A DNA stretch of 64,000 bases, taken from positions 124,001 through 188,000 of the forward strand of contig NZ_CANLZM010000003.1 of NCBI RefSeq assembly GCF_947495565.1, given 5' to 3'. This document shows, piece after piece, positions 48,645 through 58,134 of the stretch; within the stretch, counting starts at the first letter, position 1, and every line of letters starts with the position of its first letter. The notes under the pieces were generated by a model. The model was not told the DNA's origin. It worked only from the letters and a program-made list of their open reading frames with translations, and did no database searches. The stretch comes from an uncultured Pontibacter sp. (GTDB taxonomy: Bacteria; Bacteroidota; Bacteroidia; Cytophagales; Hymenobacteraceae). A program made the position numbers and the translations under genes.

Positions 48645-51600
48645 ATGAGAAAACATTTACCACTATCCTCAAAGGGGCGGCGCCAAATAAGTCGGGCAGC
48701 AATGCTCTCCTTGTGCCTCTGTTTAACAGGGCCCACGTTTACAACAGAATTAGCTGCAACTCCTTTGTCTGATAGGCTCGCGCAGGGCGAGAGAATAGAG
48801 GTTAGCGGAACCGTTTTGGATGATACGGATGGAATTCCACTACCCGGAGTGTCTATTGCTGCAAACGGCACCCCTGTAGGGGTAACCAATCAGGATGGTA
48901 AGTTTCAGCTCAGTGTTGAAAAGGGGGCAGTGCTTTCATTCTCCTACATTGGCTATAGGCCTGGGAGTGTAACTGTTAATCAGCCTAATGGTAACATTAG
49001 CGTTAGGCTAAAGACTGATAACCAGCAGCTTTCTGAGGTGGTAGTAACAGCTCTTGGCATTAAGCGTGAGGAGAAGGCGCTCGGTTATGCCACTACTACA
49101 GTGCAGGGTGAGGCATTAACGCAAGCAACGCCAAATAACTGGACCGATGCACTTTCTGGAAAAGTCGCAGGTTTGAACATGATCAAATCAGGAGGAGGCC
49201 CTGGTGGTTCTAACAAAATAATTCTGCGTGGCGAGAATTCTTTGGCTGGGGATAGTGAGGCTCTTATAGTAATTGACGGCGTTGTAACAGGAGGCAGTAA
49301 CCGTCAAACCGGTACAGGTAGTAGTGCCTATCTTCAATCGGAGTCACCTGTTGACTTCGGCTCCGGCCTGAACGACATTAACCCGGATGATATTGAATCT
49401 GTTTCTGTGTTGAAAGGCCCTGGAGCAACGGCGTTATATGGAGCAAGAGGAGCTAACGGTGCAATTATAATAACAACAAAGTCAGGAACAAAGAGGCAAA
49501 AGGGAATTGGAGTTACTATCAACTCAAACACTTCTATAGAAACAATTTCGAGATGGCCTGATTACCAATATGAGTTTGGGCAAGGTACAAATGGTGCCAA
49601 CTACTACTCATTTTTGAACACTGAGGACGGTGCCAGCACCCGAAGCACTAGTTCTGCCTGGGGGCCTAGGTTTGATGGTCAAATGTTCTACCAATACGAC
49701 CCAGAGACTCGTACCACAGGGGCTGTGAGAACACCATGGGTGCCTTACGAAAACAACCGGAAGGACTTCTTCCAGACAGGTAAAACATTCACTAACAGTG
49801 TTACTTTAGATGGTGCAAATGATAAAACATCGGTGCGCTTCTCATTAACGAACCTGAAGAATGATTGGATAATACCTAATACAGGCTATAACAGAAATAC
49901 TGTAGCACTGTCTGCAGGGCATAATGTTACAGATAAGCTAAGAATCTCAACCAAGGTTAACTATACCAATAAGTACACGGATAATCTTCCTTCAACGGGT
50001 TACAACAACCAGTCTTTGATGTACTGGCTGATGTTTCAAGTACCTAATGCTGACTTAAATTGGCTAAAACAATACTGGGAGCCAGGGCAAGAAGGGATTG
50101 TACAAAATTACCCATTCAGTAGCTTAGTGGACAATCCTTACCTGATCACTTATGAAATGCTGAATAAATCAAACCGAAACACAGTAACTGGTAATGTTCA
50201 GGCTACTTATGACTTTAATCAGGATCTGAGTTTAATGGTAAGAACGGCCATTGATTTTTCTTATGAAGCACGATCTCAGCAGCGCCCTAAAGACACAGAG
50301 AAGTTCAAGGAAGGTATGTTTTGGACGCAGAACATATTCTCGCAAGAGCTGAACAGTGATTTCCTGCTCCGGTACGGAAAAGCGATAGGCGATAAGTTCG
50401 ACTTTAGTATTTCTGCAGGAGGTAGCAGAATGACTAACCGCTATAACAGGGATCAAACAAGAGCAAACCGTTTATTGTACCCTAATGTGTTCAATTTTGC
50501 AAACAGTGCCGATGTTTTACTAGCTTATCCATACCGTAGTGAGTATGCTGTTAACTCCTTGTACGCATTAGGAACCTTTAGCTATAATGAATGGCTTTTC
50601 CTTGACCTGACTGCTAGGCAAGACTGGACGAGTACATTGGCTACTCCTGGAATAGATAGGAGTCTTGGCTTCTTTTACCCTTCTGCTAGTGTAAGCACCA
50701 TTGTTTCAGAGCTAGTACGAATGCCCTCTTTTATCACCTTTGCTAAACTAAGAGGATCTTTTGCTGAAGTGGGCAGTGGTACTACCAGACCTTACCAGAC
50801 AGCTTTTACCTATGCCACACAAGTGGGTTTCCCGGGAGGCTTGTCTAACCCTAGTGCGATAGCTAACCCTAACTTAAGGCCTCTGCGCACGCAAAGTTTA
50901 GAGTTCGGTGCCGATTTACGCTTCTTTAACAACAGGTTGGGAGTGGATGTGTCGGTATACCAGAACAATACCTTTGATCAAATACTGAGTGTACCCATTG
51001 ACAGGGCTTCTGGCTATAGTGCCGCCATCCTGAACGCAGGGGAAGTGCAGAATAAAGGTATAGAGGTACAGGCAAACGCTTCCCCTTTCAAAAATAAAGA
51101 AGGACTTACATGGAAGGTCACAGGTACTTTTTCCGCAAACCGGAATAAAGTAGTTGAGCTTGCTGACAGCCTAGACACCTACCAGATGCAGCGCGGTCCT
51201 GGTGGCCGTGGGTCAGTAGAAGCCCGGCCGGGTGCTACTATGGGGGATATTTATGGCCGCGGCTACCTGAGGTCTCCAGACGGACAAATTATCTATGAAA
51301 ACGGATACCCTGTGCTAGGTGATGAAATGATCCTTTTAGGTAATACAATGCCAAAGTGGAAGGCAGGCATAGGTAATCAGTTTAACTTCAAACAATTCGG
51401 CTTCAATATTTTATTTGATGGATCTTTCGGAGCAAAAGCATATTCACTTACGCATGCTGTGTTAGCTGATGCAGGAAAGCTTGAAAAGACAATACCTGGG
51501 CGCTACAATGGCATTATCGGTAACGGGGTAATAGCAAATGGAGACGGGTCTTACCGCCCTAACGATGTCATTGCAGAAGATATCTGGACTTATTACAACA

Positions 51601-51887
51601 GGCATTTTGGTCGTGATAATGTGGAGGGAAACCTATTTAGTACCGACTATATCAAACTACGTGAAGTACGCCTCGACTACCGCTTGCCTTCTAATCTGCT
51701 AAGCCGCCTGAAGCTACAGAAGGCATCAATTGGAGTGTATGGCCGCGACTTATTTATGTGGACCCACTGGCCTGCCTTTGACCCAGAGTTTGGCACCCTG
51801 AATGATGGTACTATCGATGCCGGTTTTGAGCTTGGTCAGTTCCCGGCAACCAGAACTATGGGGGTAAATTTAACTATTGGAATCTAA
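48645..51887 (+). CDS. SusC/RagA-type TonB-linked outer membrane transporter
   Basis: A 1080-residue TonB-dependent porin with signal peptide, a CarboxypepD-like beta domain (about 50-125: VSGTVLDDTDGIPLPGVSIA ... LSFSYIGYRP), TonB-box region and plug (LSEVVVTALGIKREEKALGY, ALSGKVAGLNMIKSGGGPGG, VLKGPGATALYGARGANGAI), then the barrel ending RTMGVNLTIGI. It partners the SusD lipoprotein encoded 27 bp downstream. None of the AAGTATA/TATACTT heptamers common elsewhere occurs in its 3.2 kb, which suggests recent gain or recombination. Substrate inferred from neighbours: glycerophosphodiesters or lipid breakdown products rather than glycans. Confidence 0.95.
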   Translation: MRKHLPLSSKGRRQISRAAMLSLCLCLTGPTFTTELAATPLSDRLAQGERIEVSGTVLDDTDGIPLPGVSIAANGTPVGVTNQDGKFQLSVEKGAVLSFSYIGYRPGSVTVNQPNGNISVRLKTDNQQLSEVVVTALGIKREEKALGYATTTVQGEALTQATPNNWTDALSGKVAGLNMIKSGGGPGGSNKIILRGENSLAGDSEALIVIDGVVTGGSNRQTGTGSSAYLQSESPVDFGSGLNDINPDDIESVSVLKGPGATALYGARGANGAIIITTKSGTKRQKGIGVTINSNTSIETISRWPDYQYEFGQGTNGANYYSFLNTEDGASTRSTSSAWGPRFDGQMFYQYDPETRTTGAVRTPWVPYENNRKDFFQTGKTFTNSVTLDGANDKTSVRFSLTNLKNDWIIPNTGYNRNTVALSAGHNVTDKLRISTKVNYTNKYTDNLPSTGYNNQSLMYWLMFQVPNADLNWLKQYWEPGQEGIVQNYPFSSLVDNPYLITYEMLNKSNRNTVTGNVQATYDFNQDLSLMVRTAIDFSYEARSQQRPKDTEKFKEGMFWTQNIFSQELNSDFLLRYGKAIGDKFDFSISAGGSRMTNRYNRDQTRANRLLYPNVFNFANSADVLLAYPYRSEYAVNSLYALGTFSYNEWLFLDLTARQDWTSTLATPGIDRSLGFFYPSASVSTIVSELVRMPSFITFAKLRGSFAEVGSGTTRPYQTAFTYATQVGFPGGLSNPSAIANPNLRPLRTQSLEFGADLRFFNNRLGVDVSVYQNNTFDQILSVPIDRASGYSAAILNAGEVQNKGIEVQANASPFKNKEGLTWKVTGTFSANRNKVVELADSLDTYQMQRGPGGRGSVEARPGATMGDIYGRGYLRSPDGQIIYENGYPVLGDEMILLGNTMPKWKAGIGNQFNFKQFGFNILFDGSFGAKAYSLTHAVLADAGKLEKTIPGRYNGIIGNGVIANGDGSYRPNDVIAEDIWTYYNRHFGRDNVEGNLFSTDYIKLREVRLDYRLPSNLLSRLKLQKASIGVYGRDLFMWTHWPAFDPEFGTLNDGTIDAGFELGQFPATRTMGVNLTIGI

Positions 51888-51914
51888 GACTTTAAGCACT
51901 TACAAGTTACAAGA

Positions 51915-53381
51915 ATGAAAAAGATAAAATTAATTGGCCTTTCTTTAGTAGCGGCTTTTAGTGTGTCGGTGATTTCCTCCTGTACAGATGGGTTCGAGGA
52001 GATGAACGTGAACCCTAACCAAAGTCCTAAGGCGCTCCCTGAAAGCCTTCTTGCTCCATCCATCACGGAGCTGGTTAAGCGAAACATGAACAGAGCTATA
52101 CGGCTTACAAATGAGCTAATGCAGGTTCATGTAACTTTGGTGAATTCAGATGAAATTCATCGGTATGAAATCCGTACTGCAGAAGCTGATTATATGTGGA
52201 ACAACTGGTATACAGAGTTATCCAATATAAGGGACATTTATACATCCGGTGAAGAAACTGCAAACAAGACCTATATGGGTATCTCTCTCATACTTGATGC
52301 TTGGGTGATGTCTTTGCTGACAGATACTTTTGGAGATGTACCTTATAAAGATGCTATTAAGGGAAGAGCAGGGCTTTACATGCCTGCTTTTGATAAGCAA
52401 GAGGATATTTACGCTGACCTTTTTCAGAAGCTTGACTCTGCTAACGTTTTACTGGCTGAGGGAGGTAATCTAGCTGTTGCACAGGCAGAGCAGGACCCTT
52501 TATACCAGGGTAATGCGCTATTATGGAGAAAGTTTGGAAACTCTCTTTACCTGCGCCTCCTACTGCGTGTTTCAGGAAAACCCGATGCGATTGCAGGAGG
52601 AAAGACTGCTGCTGAAAAGATAAGGGAAATAGTAGATGAGCGGCCCGGGGATTATCCGATCATGACGAGTATTGAAGAATCTGCGACTCTGAAGTTCACA
52701 GGGGTTGTGCCCTATCAATCTGAGTTCCATAATTGGCGCGCTTACGATTTTAATGGGGATAACTCTTTAAGTCAGTTCTTTGTCAATAACCTTGTGCAGT
52801 GGGGGGATCCTCGGCTTGAGCTGTGGGCCACTACTTGGGAGGGTATTTACTCAGGAGTGCCGAGCGGGTATGCTGTAACCAATTTGCCGGAAGGCCAATC
52901 AAGGTATAAGCCGGAGCTTGCCAGGGAATCCCGTCTTGGCAATATTCTTAATTACCCTGAACTGCAGTTCATTCTGGCTGAGGCAGCCCTTAAAGAGTAT
53001 ACTTCAGGAGATGCGCAAATGCATTATGAGAAAGGTGTGGTTTCCGCCATTACATTATGGGACGTTGAGGTGCCGGAAGGGCATTTAGAAAAGGATGAAG
53101 TTAAGTGGGGATCAGACTACAGCTTTGATTCAAAAATGGAGCTGATTCACTTGCAGAAGTACTATACTTTATTCTTTACTGATTTCCAGCAGTGGTTTGA
53201 GCATAGAAGAACCGGGCATCCTGTGTTGCCAAAAGGGCCGGGCCTGAGAAATGATGGCATGATGCCTGCCAGAATTAACTATCCGCTCTATGTGCAGTCC
53301 TTGAATCAAGCCAGTTATCAGGCTGCTGTGGCAGAACAGGGCCCTGACAACATCAACACAAAAGTTTGGTGGCAAGAATAA
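51915..53381 (+). CDS. SusD/RagB-type nutrient-binding lipoprotein
   Basis: A 488-residue surface lipoprotein with lipobox VISSC (Cys about 23) followed by TDGFEEMNVNPNQSPKALPE, typical of the SusD-like_2 group. Family pieces: YADLFQKLDSANVLL, KFGNSLYLRLLLRVSG, YPELQFILAEAALKEYTSGD and QKYYTLFFTDFQQWFEHRRT. It caps the SusC barrel and hands over substrate. Second gene of the susCD pair. Confidence 0.94.
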   Translation: MKKIKLIGLSLVAAFSVSVISSCTDGFEEMNVNPNQSPKALPESLLAPSITELVKRNMNRAIRLTNELMQVHVTLVNSDEIHRYEIRTAEADYMWNNWYTELSNIRDIYTSGEETANKTYMGISLILDAWVMSLLTDTFGDVPYKDAIKGRAGLYMPAFDKQEDIYADLFQKLDSANVLLAEGGNLAVAQAEQDPLYQGNALLWRKFGNSLYLRLLLRVSGKPDAIAGGKTAAEKIREIVDERPGDYPIMTSIEESATLKFTGVVPYQSEFHNWRAYDFNGDNSLSQFFVNNLVQWGDPRLELWATTWEGIYSGVPSGYAVTNLPEGQSRYKPELARESRLGNILNYPELQFILAEAALKEYTSGDAQMHYEKGVVSAITLWDVEVPEGHLEKDEVKWGSDYSFDSKMELIHLQKYYTLFFTDFQQWFEHRRTGHPVLPKGPGLRNDGMMPARINYPLYVQSLNQASYQAAVAEQGPDNINTKVWWQE

Positions 53382-53469
53382 GGAGCGGCAGGGCTAAACA
53401 TACACCGGTTTATATAAAAGCTCTATCTGTATGAAGATCTTTATACAATCAATAGTAATGGATATCAAT

Positions 53470-54750
53470 ATGAAAATTAAATTATATTCTTATTTGGCTT
53501 TGCTGTTAAGCGTCTTTGCTCTTACAGCCTGCTTGGAGGAAGACACAAATAATGCTATTGGCACCCCAAGTCCCATTATATCCATCGAGGATATTAGGTC
53601 TTTTTACAAAGGCAATGATGTTAAATTAACACGGGATAAACTACTTGGGGCGCAACAGGTAATAGGTGTGGTTATTTCTGATGCAACTGGCCAGAACGTG
53701 CCGGGTGGGAGCAACAGTGTTGTTATCCAAAACCATAGACGGGGGCAGATACGTGGTATACTTTTGAACTTTGATGGTGCGGCTAACCTGCCTTACAATG
53801 TGGGAGACTCTGTAGTGGTGCAAATAACTGGCACTACCCTCACAAAGAGCAGCGGGATGCTACAAATAAGTGGCCTTTCTGCCGGTGACATTGTTAAAGT
53901 TGCTGAAGATTCGAAAGTGCACCTGCGTGAGGTCACCTTAGAAGATTTAGCAATGAAAGCGGATGAGTACGAAGGAACTCTTGTGCGTGTTGTAGCCGGT
54001 AATATTTCTCCATTACCAGCGCCAACAGCCACTTTTAGTGGGGATAAAATAATGTCAGACGGGAGCAATAATGTGTATCTGCACACAGAGCCCAATGCGG
54101 CTTTTTCCAACCGCAGAGTTTACGCAAGCGCAAGCTATACAGGGATACCTGTTGCCTTCACCAGCCCATCCGGTACGGGAGAGGAGGCTTTGATGCAGTT
54201 CTGGATTCGAACGATAGATGATGTGAAAGACCCTAGTGGCCCTATTTATACAGGGTTTCCTGAAAGCTTCGAGGCTGTTCCACAGGAAACGAAGCCAAGC
54301 TATAACATGACTACGATAGATAACAATATCGTTGTAGCCTCAGGTGAGTGGAAACTATATCAAGCTATACTTGGAAACACACCAGGCCGAGACAGATTTA
54401 CGGGAAGCCAAGGGGTTAGAATGCAGCAGCAACTCGACTATGATACTTATACCCAGATGAATTTTGATATGCCGGATGGTGCATCAAAAGTTACTATGCT
54501 CTACGGTTCCTACTATAATGATGCCTCTAGTAGTTGGCGATTAGAGTATTCGCAAGATGAGGGTACCACCTGGACGCAAATAGGGGAAACTGTAACGGAT
54601 GCTAGTAAAGAAGCAAAAACAGCTGTTTTCTTAATGGATATATCTGGACCCGTAAGATTTAGAGTGGTTAAGCTTGGTTTAGGCACAACCACAGCAACAG
54701 TACAAAATGGCCGCCTGTGCTTTGATGATATTGCAGTTTACTCAAACTAA
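53470..54750 (+). CDS. DUF5689 lipoprotein
   Basis: I take Met at 53470 (MKIKLYSYLALLLSVFALTAC) as the start because it gives a standard lipoprotein signal with lipobox LTAC; the frame is open to an ATG at 53431. The 426-residue protein has a DUF5689 domain (about 40-230, OB-like: SPIISIEDIRSFYKGNDVKL, QVIGVVISDATGQNVPGGSN, GDSVVVQITGTTL), then a jelly-roll-like domain (about 240-426: FPESFEAV, WRLEYSQDEGTTWTQIGET, GRLCFDDIAVYSN). DUF5689 proteins often accompany SusCD pairs; a substrate-binding or accessory surface role is likely. Placed 49-88 bp after susD. Confidence 0.85.
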   Translation: MKIKLYSYLALLLSVFALTACLEEDTNNAIGTPSPIISIEDIRSFYKGNDVKLTRDKLLGAQQVIGVVISDATGQNVPGGSNSVVIQNHRRGQIRGILLNFDGAANLPYNVGDSVVVQITGTTLTKSSGMLQISGLSAGDIVKVAEDSKVHLREVTLEDLAMKADEYEGTLVRVVAGNISPLPAPTATFSGDKIMSDGSNNVYLHTEPNAAFSNRRVYASASYTGIPVAFTSPSGTGEEALMQFWIRTIDDVKDPSGPIYTGFPESFEAVPQETKPSYNMTTIDNNIVVASGEWKLYQAILGNTPGRDRFTGSQGVRMQQQLDYDTYTQMNFDMPDGASKVTMLYGSYYNDASSSWRLEYSQDEGTTWTQIGETVTDASKEAKTAVFLMDISGPVRFRVVKLGLGTTTATVQNGRLCFDDIAVYSN

Positions 54751-54957
54751 ATTTATAATTAAGGGGGCGCCGGTATTAAACTAGGTGCCTCTTAGTTTTT
54801 TGTAGAATTACATCACTGCAGTCTTTACCGGTAACGCGCTTCGCTTCAACAACGAAACTATGGTCTTGCTGAAAGACCACATACTTTTCAGCGATTACAT
54901 AAACTTTTTTAAGGAACTTAAAACCATTCAAGGTTTATAAAACGATCAGGTTAATCC

Positions 54958-56379
54958 ATGAAAAGAAGAGAATTTATTGCTCGTGTCAGCCTCTTGGCCG
55001 GAGGGCTTTGGGTAGGAGGCCGCTCAGCATTTGGCCTGGCTGCTACCTCTACTAAAAAAATAAAAGGCACTGTTACGGCGCAGGGTAAAAAGCTGGGGCA
55101 GGTTGTCGTGTCGGATGGGTATAGCGTGGTGCAAACCGACAGAAAAGGGCGCTATGCATTGCCACATAACGAGCAGGCGCAGTTCGTGTTTGTATCGGTG
55201 CCGGCAGGGTACGAACTACCTAACGAGAACGGCATTGCCCGCCATTACCAGGTGCTTAAAGCAGGGCAGGAGAAGTATGATTTTGAACTGAAACCACTGG
55301 CGCAGGACGATAACCAGCATAAGTTTATCATCTGGGCCGATCCGCAGGTGAGAAACAAGCAGGACGTGGAGCAAATGATGACCCAGTCGGTGCCTGACGT
55401 GCAGCAACTGTTGCAGTCGTTTGGGGCCGGAGCGTTGGTGCACGGTATTACCGTAGGCGATATTGTCTGGGACAAGCACGAGCTTTTTAACGATTACAAC
55501 CAGGCAGTTGCGGCCACAGGCATTCCATACTTTCAGGTGCTGGGCAACCACGACATGGATTATAACAAAGGCGGCGATGATGCCTCTGATGATACCTTTC
55601 AGGCAACCTATGGCCCAACCTATTACTCGTTTAACCGCGGCAAAGCCCACTATGTGGTGCTGGATGATGTCCGCTATTTAGGCACAGACAGAAACTATGA
55701 CGGGCATCTGCCGGAGGTGCAGCTGGCGTGGTTGGCAAAAGACCTGGAGCAGGTGCCAAAAGACCACTTGGTTATACTTTGCCTGCACATACCTGTGCAC
55801 AATGGCGTGAAGAACAGCCAGGAGTTATATGCTTTACTGAAAGACCGCCAGGTACACATCATGTCGGGACACACGCATTATAACCGCAATGTTATCACAG
55901 ATAATGTGTACGAGCACGTGCACGGCACACTTTGCGGCGCCTGGTGGACCGGCCCGATCTGCGGAGACGGTGCGCCGCGCGGCTACGGCGTGTATGAGGT
56001 AAACGGCAATGAACTTAGCTGGCAGTACAAATCCACGGGGTATGACCTGAAGCACCAGATTAGCCTGCACCTCGACGAAACCAGCGGGCAGAAGAACCTG
56101 GTTGCCAATGTATGGAACTGGGACCCCGCCTGGAAAGTAGAGTGGTGGGCCGATGGCAAAGCCATGGGTGAACTGAGCAACTTTAAAGGCTTAGACCCAC
56201 AAGCCAGCGCACTATACCTCGGCGATAAACTGCCACAGCCACGCGCTTTTGCAGAGCCTGTAGAAACAAACCACTTATTTAAGGTGGCGCTGCCTGCTGG
56301 AGCAAAACACGTTAAAGTGCAGGCTACCGATCGCTTCGGGCGCAAGTATGAGCAAGCCGCTGATGTAAGGATTTCATAA
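54958..56379 (+). CDS. Tat-exported calcineurin-like phosphoesterase
   Basis: A 473-residue metallophosphoesterase. The start MKRREFIARVSLLAGGLW is a twin-arginine signal, implying folding with metals before export to the periplasm. An N-terminal MetallophosN-like beta domain (about 35-120) precedes the catalytic core with IWADPQ, TVGDIVWDK, VLGNHDMDYN, LCLHIPVH and MSGHTHYNRN, the full two-metal site, then a MetallophosC-like domain. It lies 207 bp after the DUF5689 gene and 24 bp before glpQ. In this context it may cleave phosphomonoesters or diesters from imported lipid headgroups. Confidence 0.92.
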   Translation: MKRREFIARVSLLAGGLWVGGRSAFGLAATSTKKIKGTVTAQGKKLGQVVVSDGYSVVQTDRKGRYALPHNEQAQFVFVSVPAGYELPNENGIARHYQVLKAGQEKYDFELKPLAQDDNQHKFIIWADPQVRNKQDVEQMMTQSVPDVQQLLQSFGAGALVHGITVGDIVWDKHELFNDYNQAVAATGIPYFQVLGNHDMDYNKGGDDASDDTFQATYGPTYYSFNRGKAHYVVLDDVRYLGTDRNYDGHLPEVQLAWLAKDLEQVPKDHLVILCLHIPVHNGVKNSQELYALLKDRQVHIMSGHTHYNRNVITDNVYEHVHGTLCGAWWTGPICGDGAPRGYGVYEVNGNELSWQYKSTGYDLKHQISLHLDETSGQKNLVANVWNWDPAWKVEWWADGKAMGELSNFKGLDPQASALYLGDKLPQPRAFAEPVETNHLFKVALPAGAKHVKVQATDRFGRKYEQAADVRIS

Positions 56380-56403
56380 AGTTTAGAAGTATAAACTCAT
56401 TTG

Positions 56404-57315
56404 ATGAAGAGATTTTTAAGTATAGCTTTTGCTGCCCTTATACTTGCCAGCGGCTGCAAGAGTAGCGAACGAACAGCGCAGCAGAATATGCCGCTGCCAG
56501 CTTTTGATACGGAAGGCCATCGCGGTGCCCGCGGGCTGATGCCGGAGAACACAGTGCCGGCCATGCTCCGAGCCATAGACCTGGGCGTGACAACTGTTGA
56601 AATGGATTGCCACATAACACAGGATAATCAGGTGGTTGTGACGCATGATCCATACATCAACCATTTATATGCACGGACACCAGACGGCAGCGACTTTACC
56701 AAGGAAGAGAGCGAGCAATACGCCGTCTATAAAATGAAGTATGAGCAAGTGCGCCAGTTTGATGTTGGTTCTAAACCGTATGGTCTTTATCCGCGGCAGC
56801 ATAAAATGAAGGCGCAAATCCCTTTGCTGGCAGATCTCATCGATTCTGTGCAGACGCACCTGAAGGTGAATAACCTGCCACAGGTTTTTTATAACATTGA
56901 GATCAAATCAAAAGAAGGTAAAGATAACGAGCTTCACCCGGAGCCAGCAAGGTTTACAGAGCTGGTGGTAGAGGTGGTGGAGCAGAAAGGAATTACGCCA
57001 TGGGTAATTATTCAGTCGTTTGATAAGCGTGCTCTGCAGGCGCTGCACCGCCAATATCCGCACATCAGGGCTTCGCTGCTGGTTAGCAACCAAGATTCTT
57101 TTGAGGAGAATATACAGCAGCTAGGTTTTACGCCAGCTATTTACAGCCCCAATGCCAAGCTCGTAACCGAAGAACTGGTGAAGAAATGCCACGACCGCCA
57201 GATGAAAATAATCCCCTGGACGGTAAACTCCGCAGAAGAAATAGCCAAACTTAAAGCATTAGGCGTGGACGGCATCATATCGGACTACCCTGACCTGTTT
57301 GCGCAAAAGCTTTAG
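56404..57315 (+). CDS. glpQ: Glycerophosphodiester phosphodiesterase lipoprotein
   Basis: I use ATG at 56404 rather than the TTG one codon before. The 304-residue (303 with this start) protein has lipobox LASGC (Cys18) and a GDPD TIM barrel: DTEGHRGARGLMPENT with the general acid-base His39 and Glu48, TTVEMDCHITQDNQVVVTHD with metal ligands, YNIEIKSKEG, VIIQSFDKRALQAL and IPWTVNSAEEIAKLKALGVD. It splits glycerophosphodiesters to G3P and an alcohol in the periplasm, feeding GlpT. Closely packed with its neighbours. Confidence 0.95.
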   Translation: MKRFLSIAFAALILASGCKSSERTAQQNMPLPAFDTEGHRGARGLMPENTVPAMLRAIDLGVTTVEMDCHITQDNQVVVTHDPYINHLYARTPDGSDFTKEESEQYAVYKMKYEQVRQFDVGSKPYGLYPRQHKMKAQIPLLADLIDSVQTHLKVNNLPQVFYNIEIKSKEGKDNELHPEPARFTELVVEVVEQKGITPWVIIQSFDKRALQALHRQYPHIRASLLVSNQDSFEENIQQLGFTPAIYSPNAKLVTEELVKKCHDRQMKIIPWTVNSAEEIAKLKALGVDGIISDYPDLFAQKL

Positions 57316-57355
57316 TTCCTGCCTCAGAAAGTATAAATTGAAGATCAGTTAAAGT

Positions 57356-58060
57356 ATGAATTCCATAACCAGAACAGTTAGGGGCTGCTTTGCCCTTGTA
57401 GGCCTTTTAGCGTTGCCTCAGGTAGTAGTAGCGCAGGAGATAGAAGCCGCCTGGGACAGCACGTATCGGCCCGCTACCTACCAGGTGCAAGTAGATCAGT
57501 TTCGAGCGTACCCAAACTCCCGCAAAGACATCATTTTTCTGGGCAATAGCCTTACGGCACATCCAAACTGGAGCGAACTTCTGGAGTTAAAACATGCCAA
57601 AAACAGAGGCATATCTGGCGATATCACGTTTGGCGTGCTGGAGCGCTTAAATGAAGTAACAGAGGGCAAACCATCTAAAGTGTTTTTGCTGATCGGCATT
57701 AACGATATTTCCCGGAACATCCCTGACAGCCTGATTCTGGAGAACTATAAGAAGATTGTAAAAAGGGTTAAAGCTGAGTCGCCGGCAACTAAACTTTACA
57801 TCCAGACGCTGCTGCCAACCAACAACACGTTTACAAAGTTTAAGAGGCATTATAATAGAGAGGAGCACGTTTTCTGGCTGAACAAAGAACTAAAGCAGCT
57901 GGCGGCAGCGGAAAATATCACCTTAATTGATCTTTATCCTGAGTTTACAGATAGCGAAGGTAAATTAAGGGAGGCCTACACCCACGACGGCTTGCACCTG
58001 ACTTATGAAGGATACCAAAAGTGGGCTGAGATTCTTCGAAAAGGCAAATACCTGAAGTAG
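57356..58060 (+). CDS. Secreted SGNH/GDSL lipase-like hydrolase
   Basis: A 234-residue hydrolase with signal peptide (to about VVVA-Q) and the SGNH blocks: IIFLGNSLTAHPNW (Ser65), RGISGDITFGVLERL (Gly), FLLIGINDISRNIP (Asn) and AYTHDGLHLTYEGYQKW (Asp/His). Members include GDSL lysophospholipases and platelet-activating-factor acetylhydrolase-like enzymes, which fits release of glycerophosphodiesters from lysolipids in this locus; other esters are possible. It is 40 bp after glpQ and ends the run at a strong hairpin. Confidence 0.9.
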   Translation: MNSITRTVRGCFALVGLLALPQVVVAQEIEAAWDSTYRPATYQVQVDQFRAYPNSRKDIIFLGNSLTAHPNWSELLELKHAKNRGISGDITFGVLERLNEVTEGKPSKVFLLIGINDISRNIPDSLILENYKKIVKRVKAESPATKLYIQTLLPTNNTFTKFKRHYNREEHVFWLNKELKQLAAAENITLIDLYPEFTDSEGKLREAYTHDGLHLTYEGYQKWAEILRKGKYLK

Positions 58061-58066
58061 TTTAGG

Positions 58067-58120
58067 AAGTATAAAGTATAAAAGGCTGCACCATCTGCAA
58101 GCCTTTTATACTTTATACTT
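58067..58120. terminator. Bidirectional terminator made of AAGTATA/TATACTT arms
   Basis: A 24-bp stem with one bulge (58067-58090 with 58096-58120) between the convergent SGNH and DeoR genes. Each arm holds two tandem AAGTATA or TATACTT motifs plus AAAAGGC/GCCTTTT. Confidence 0.85.
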
Positions 58121-58134
58121 TAAAAGCAAAGGTG

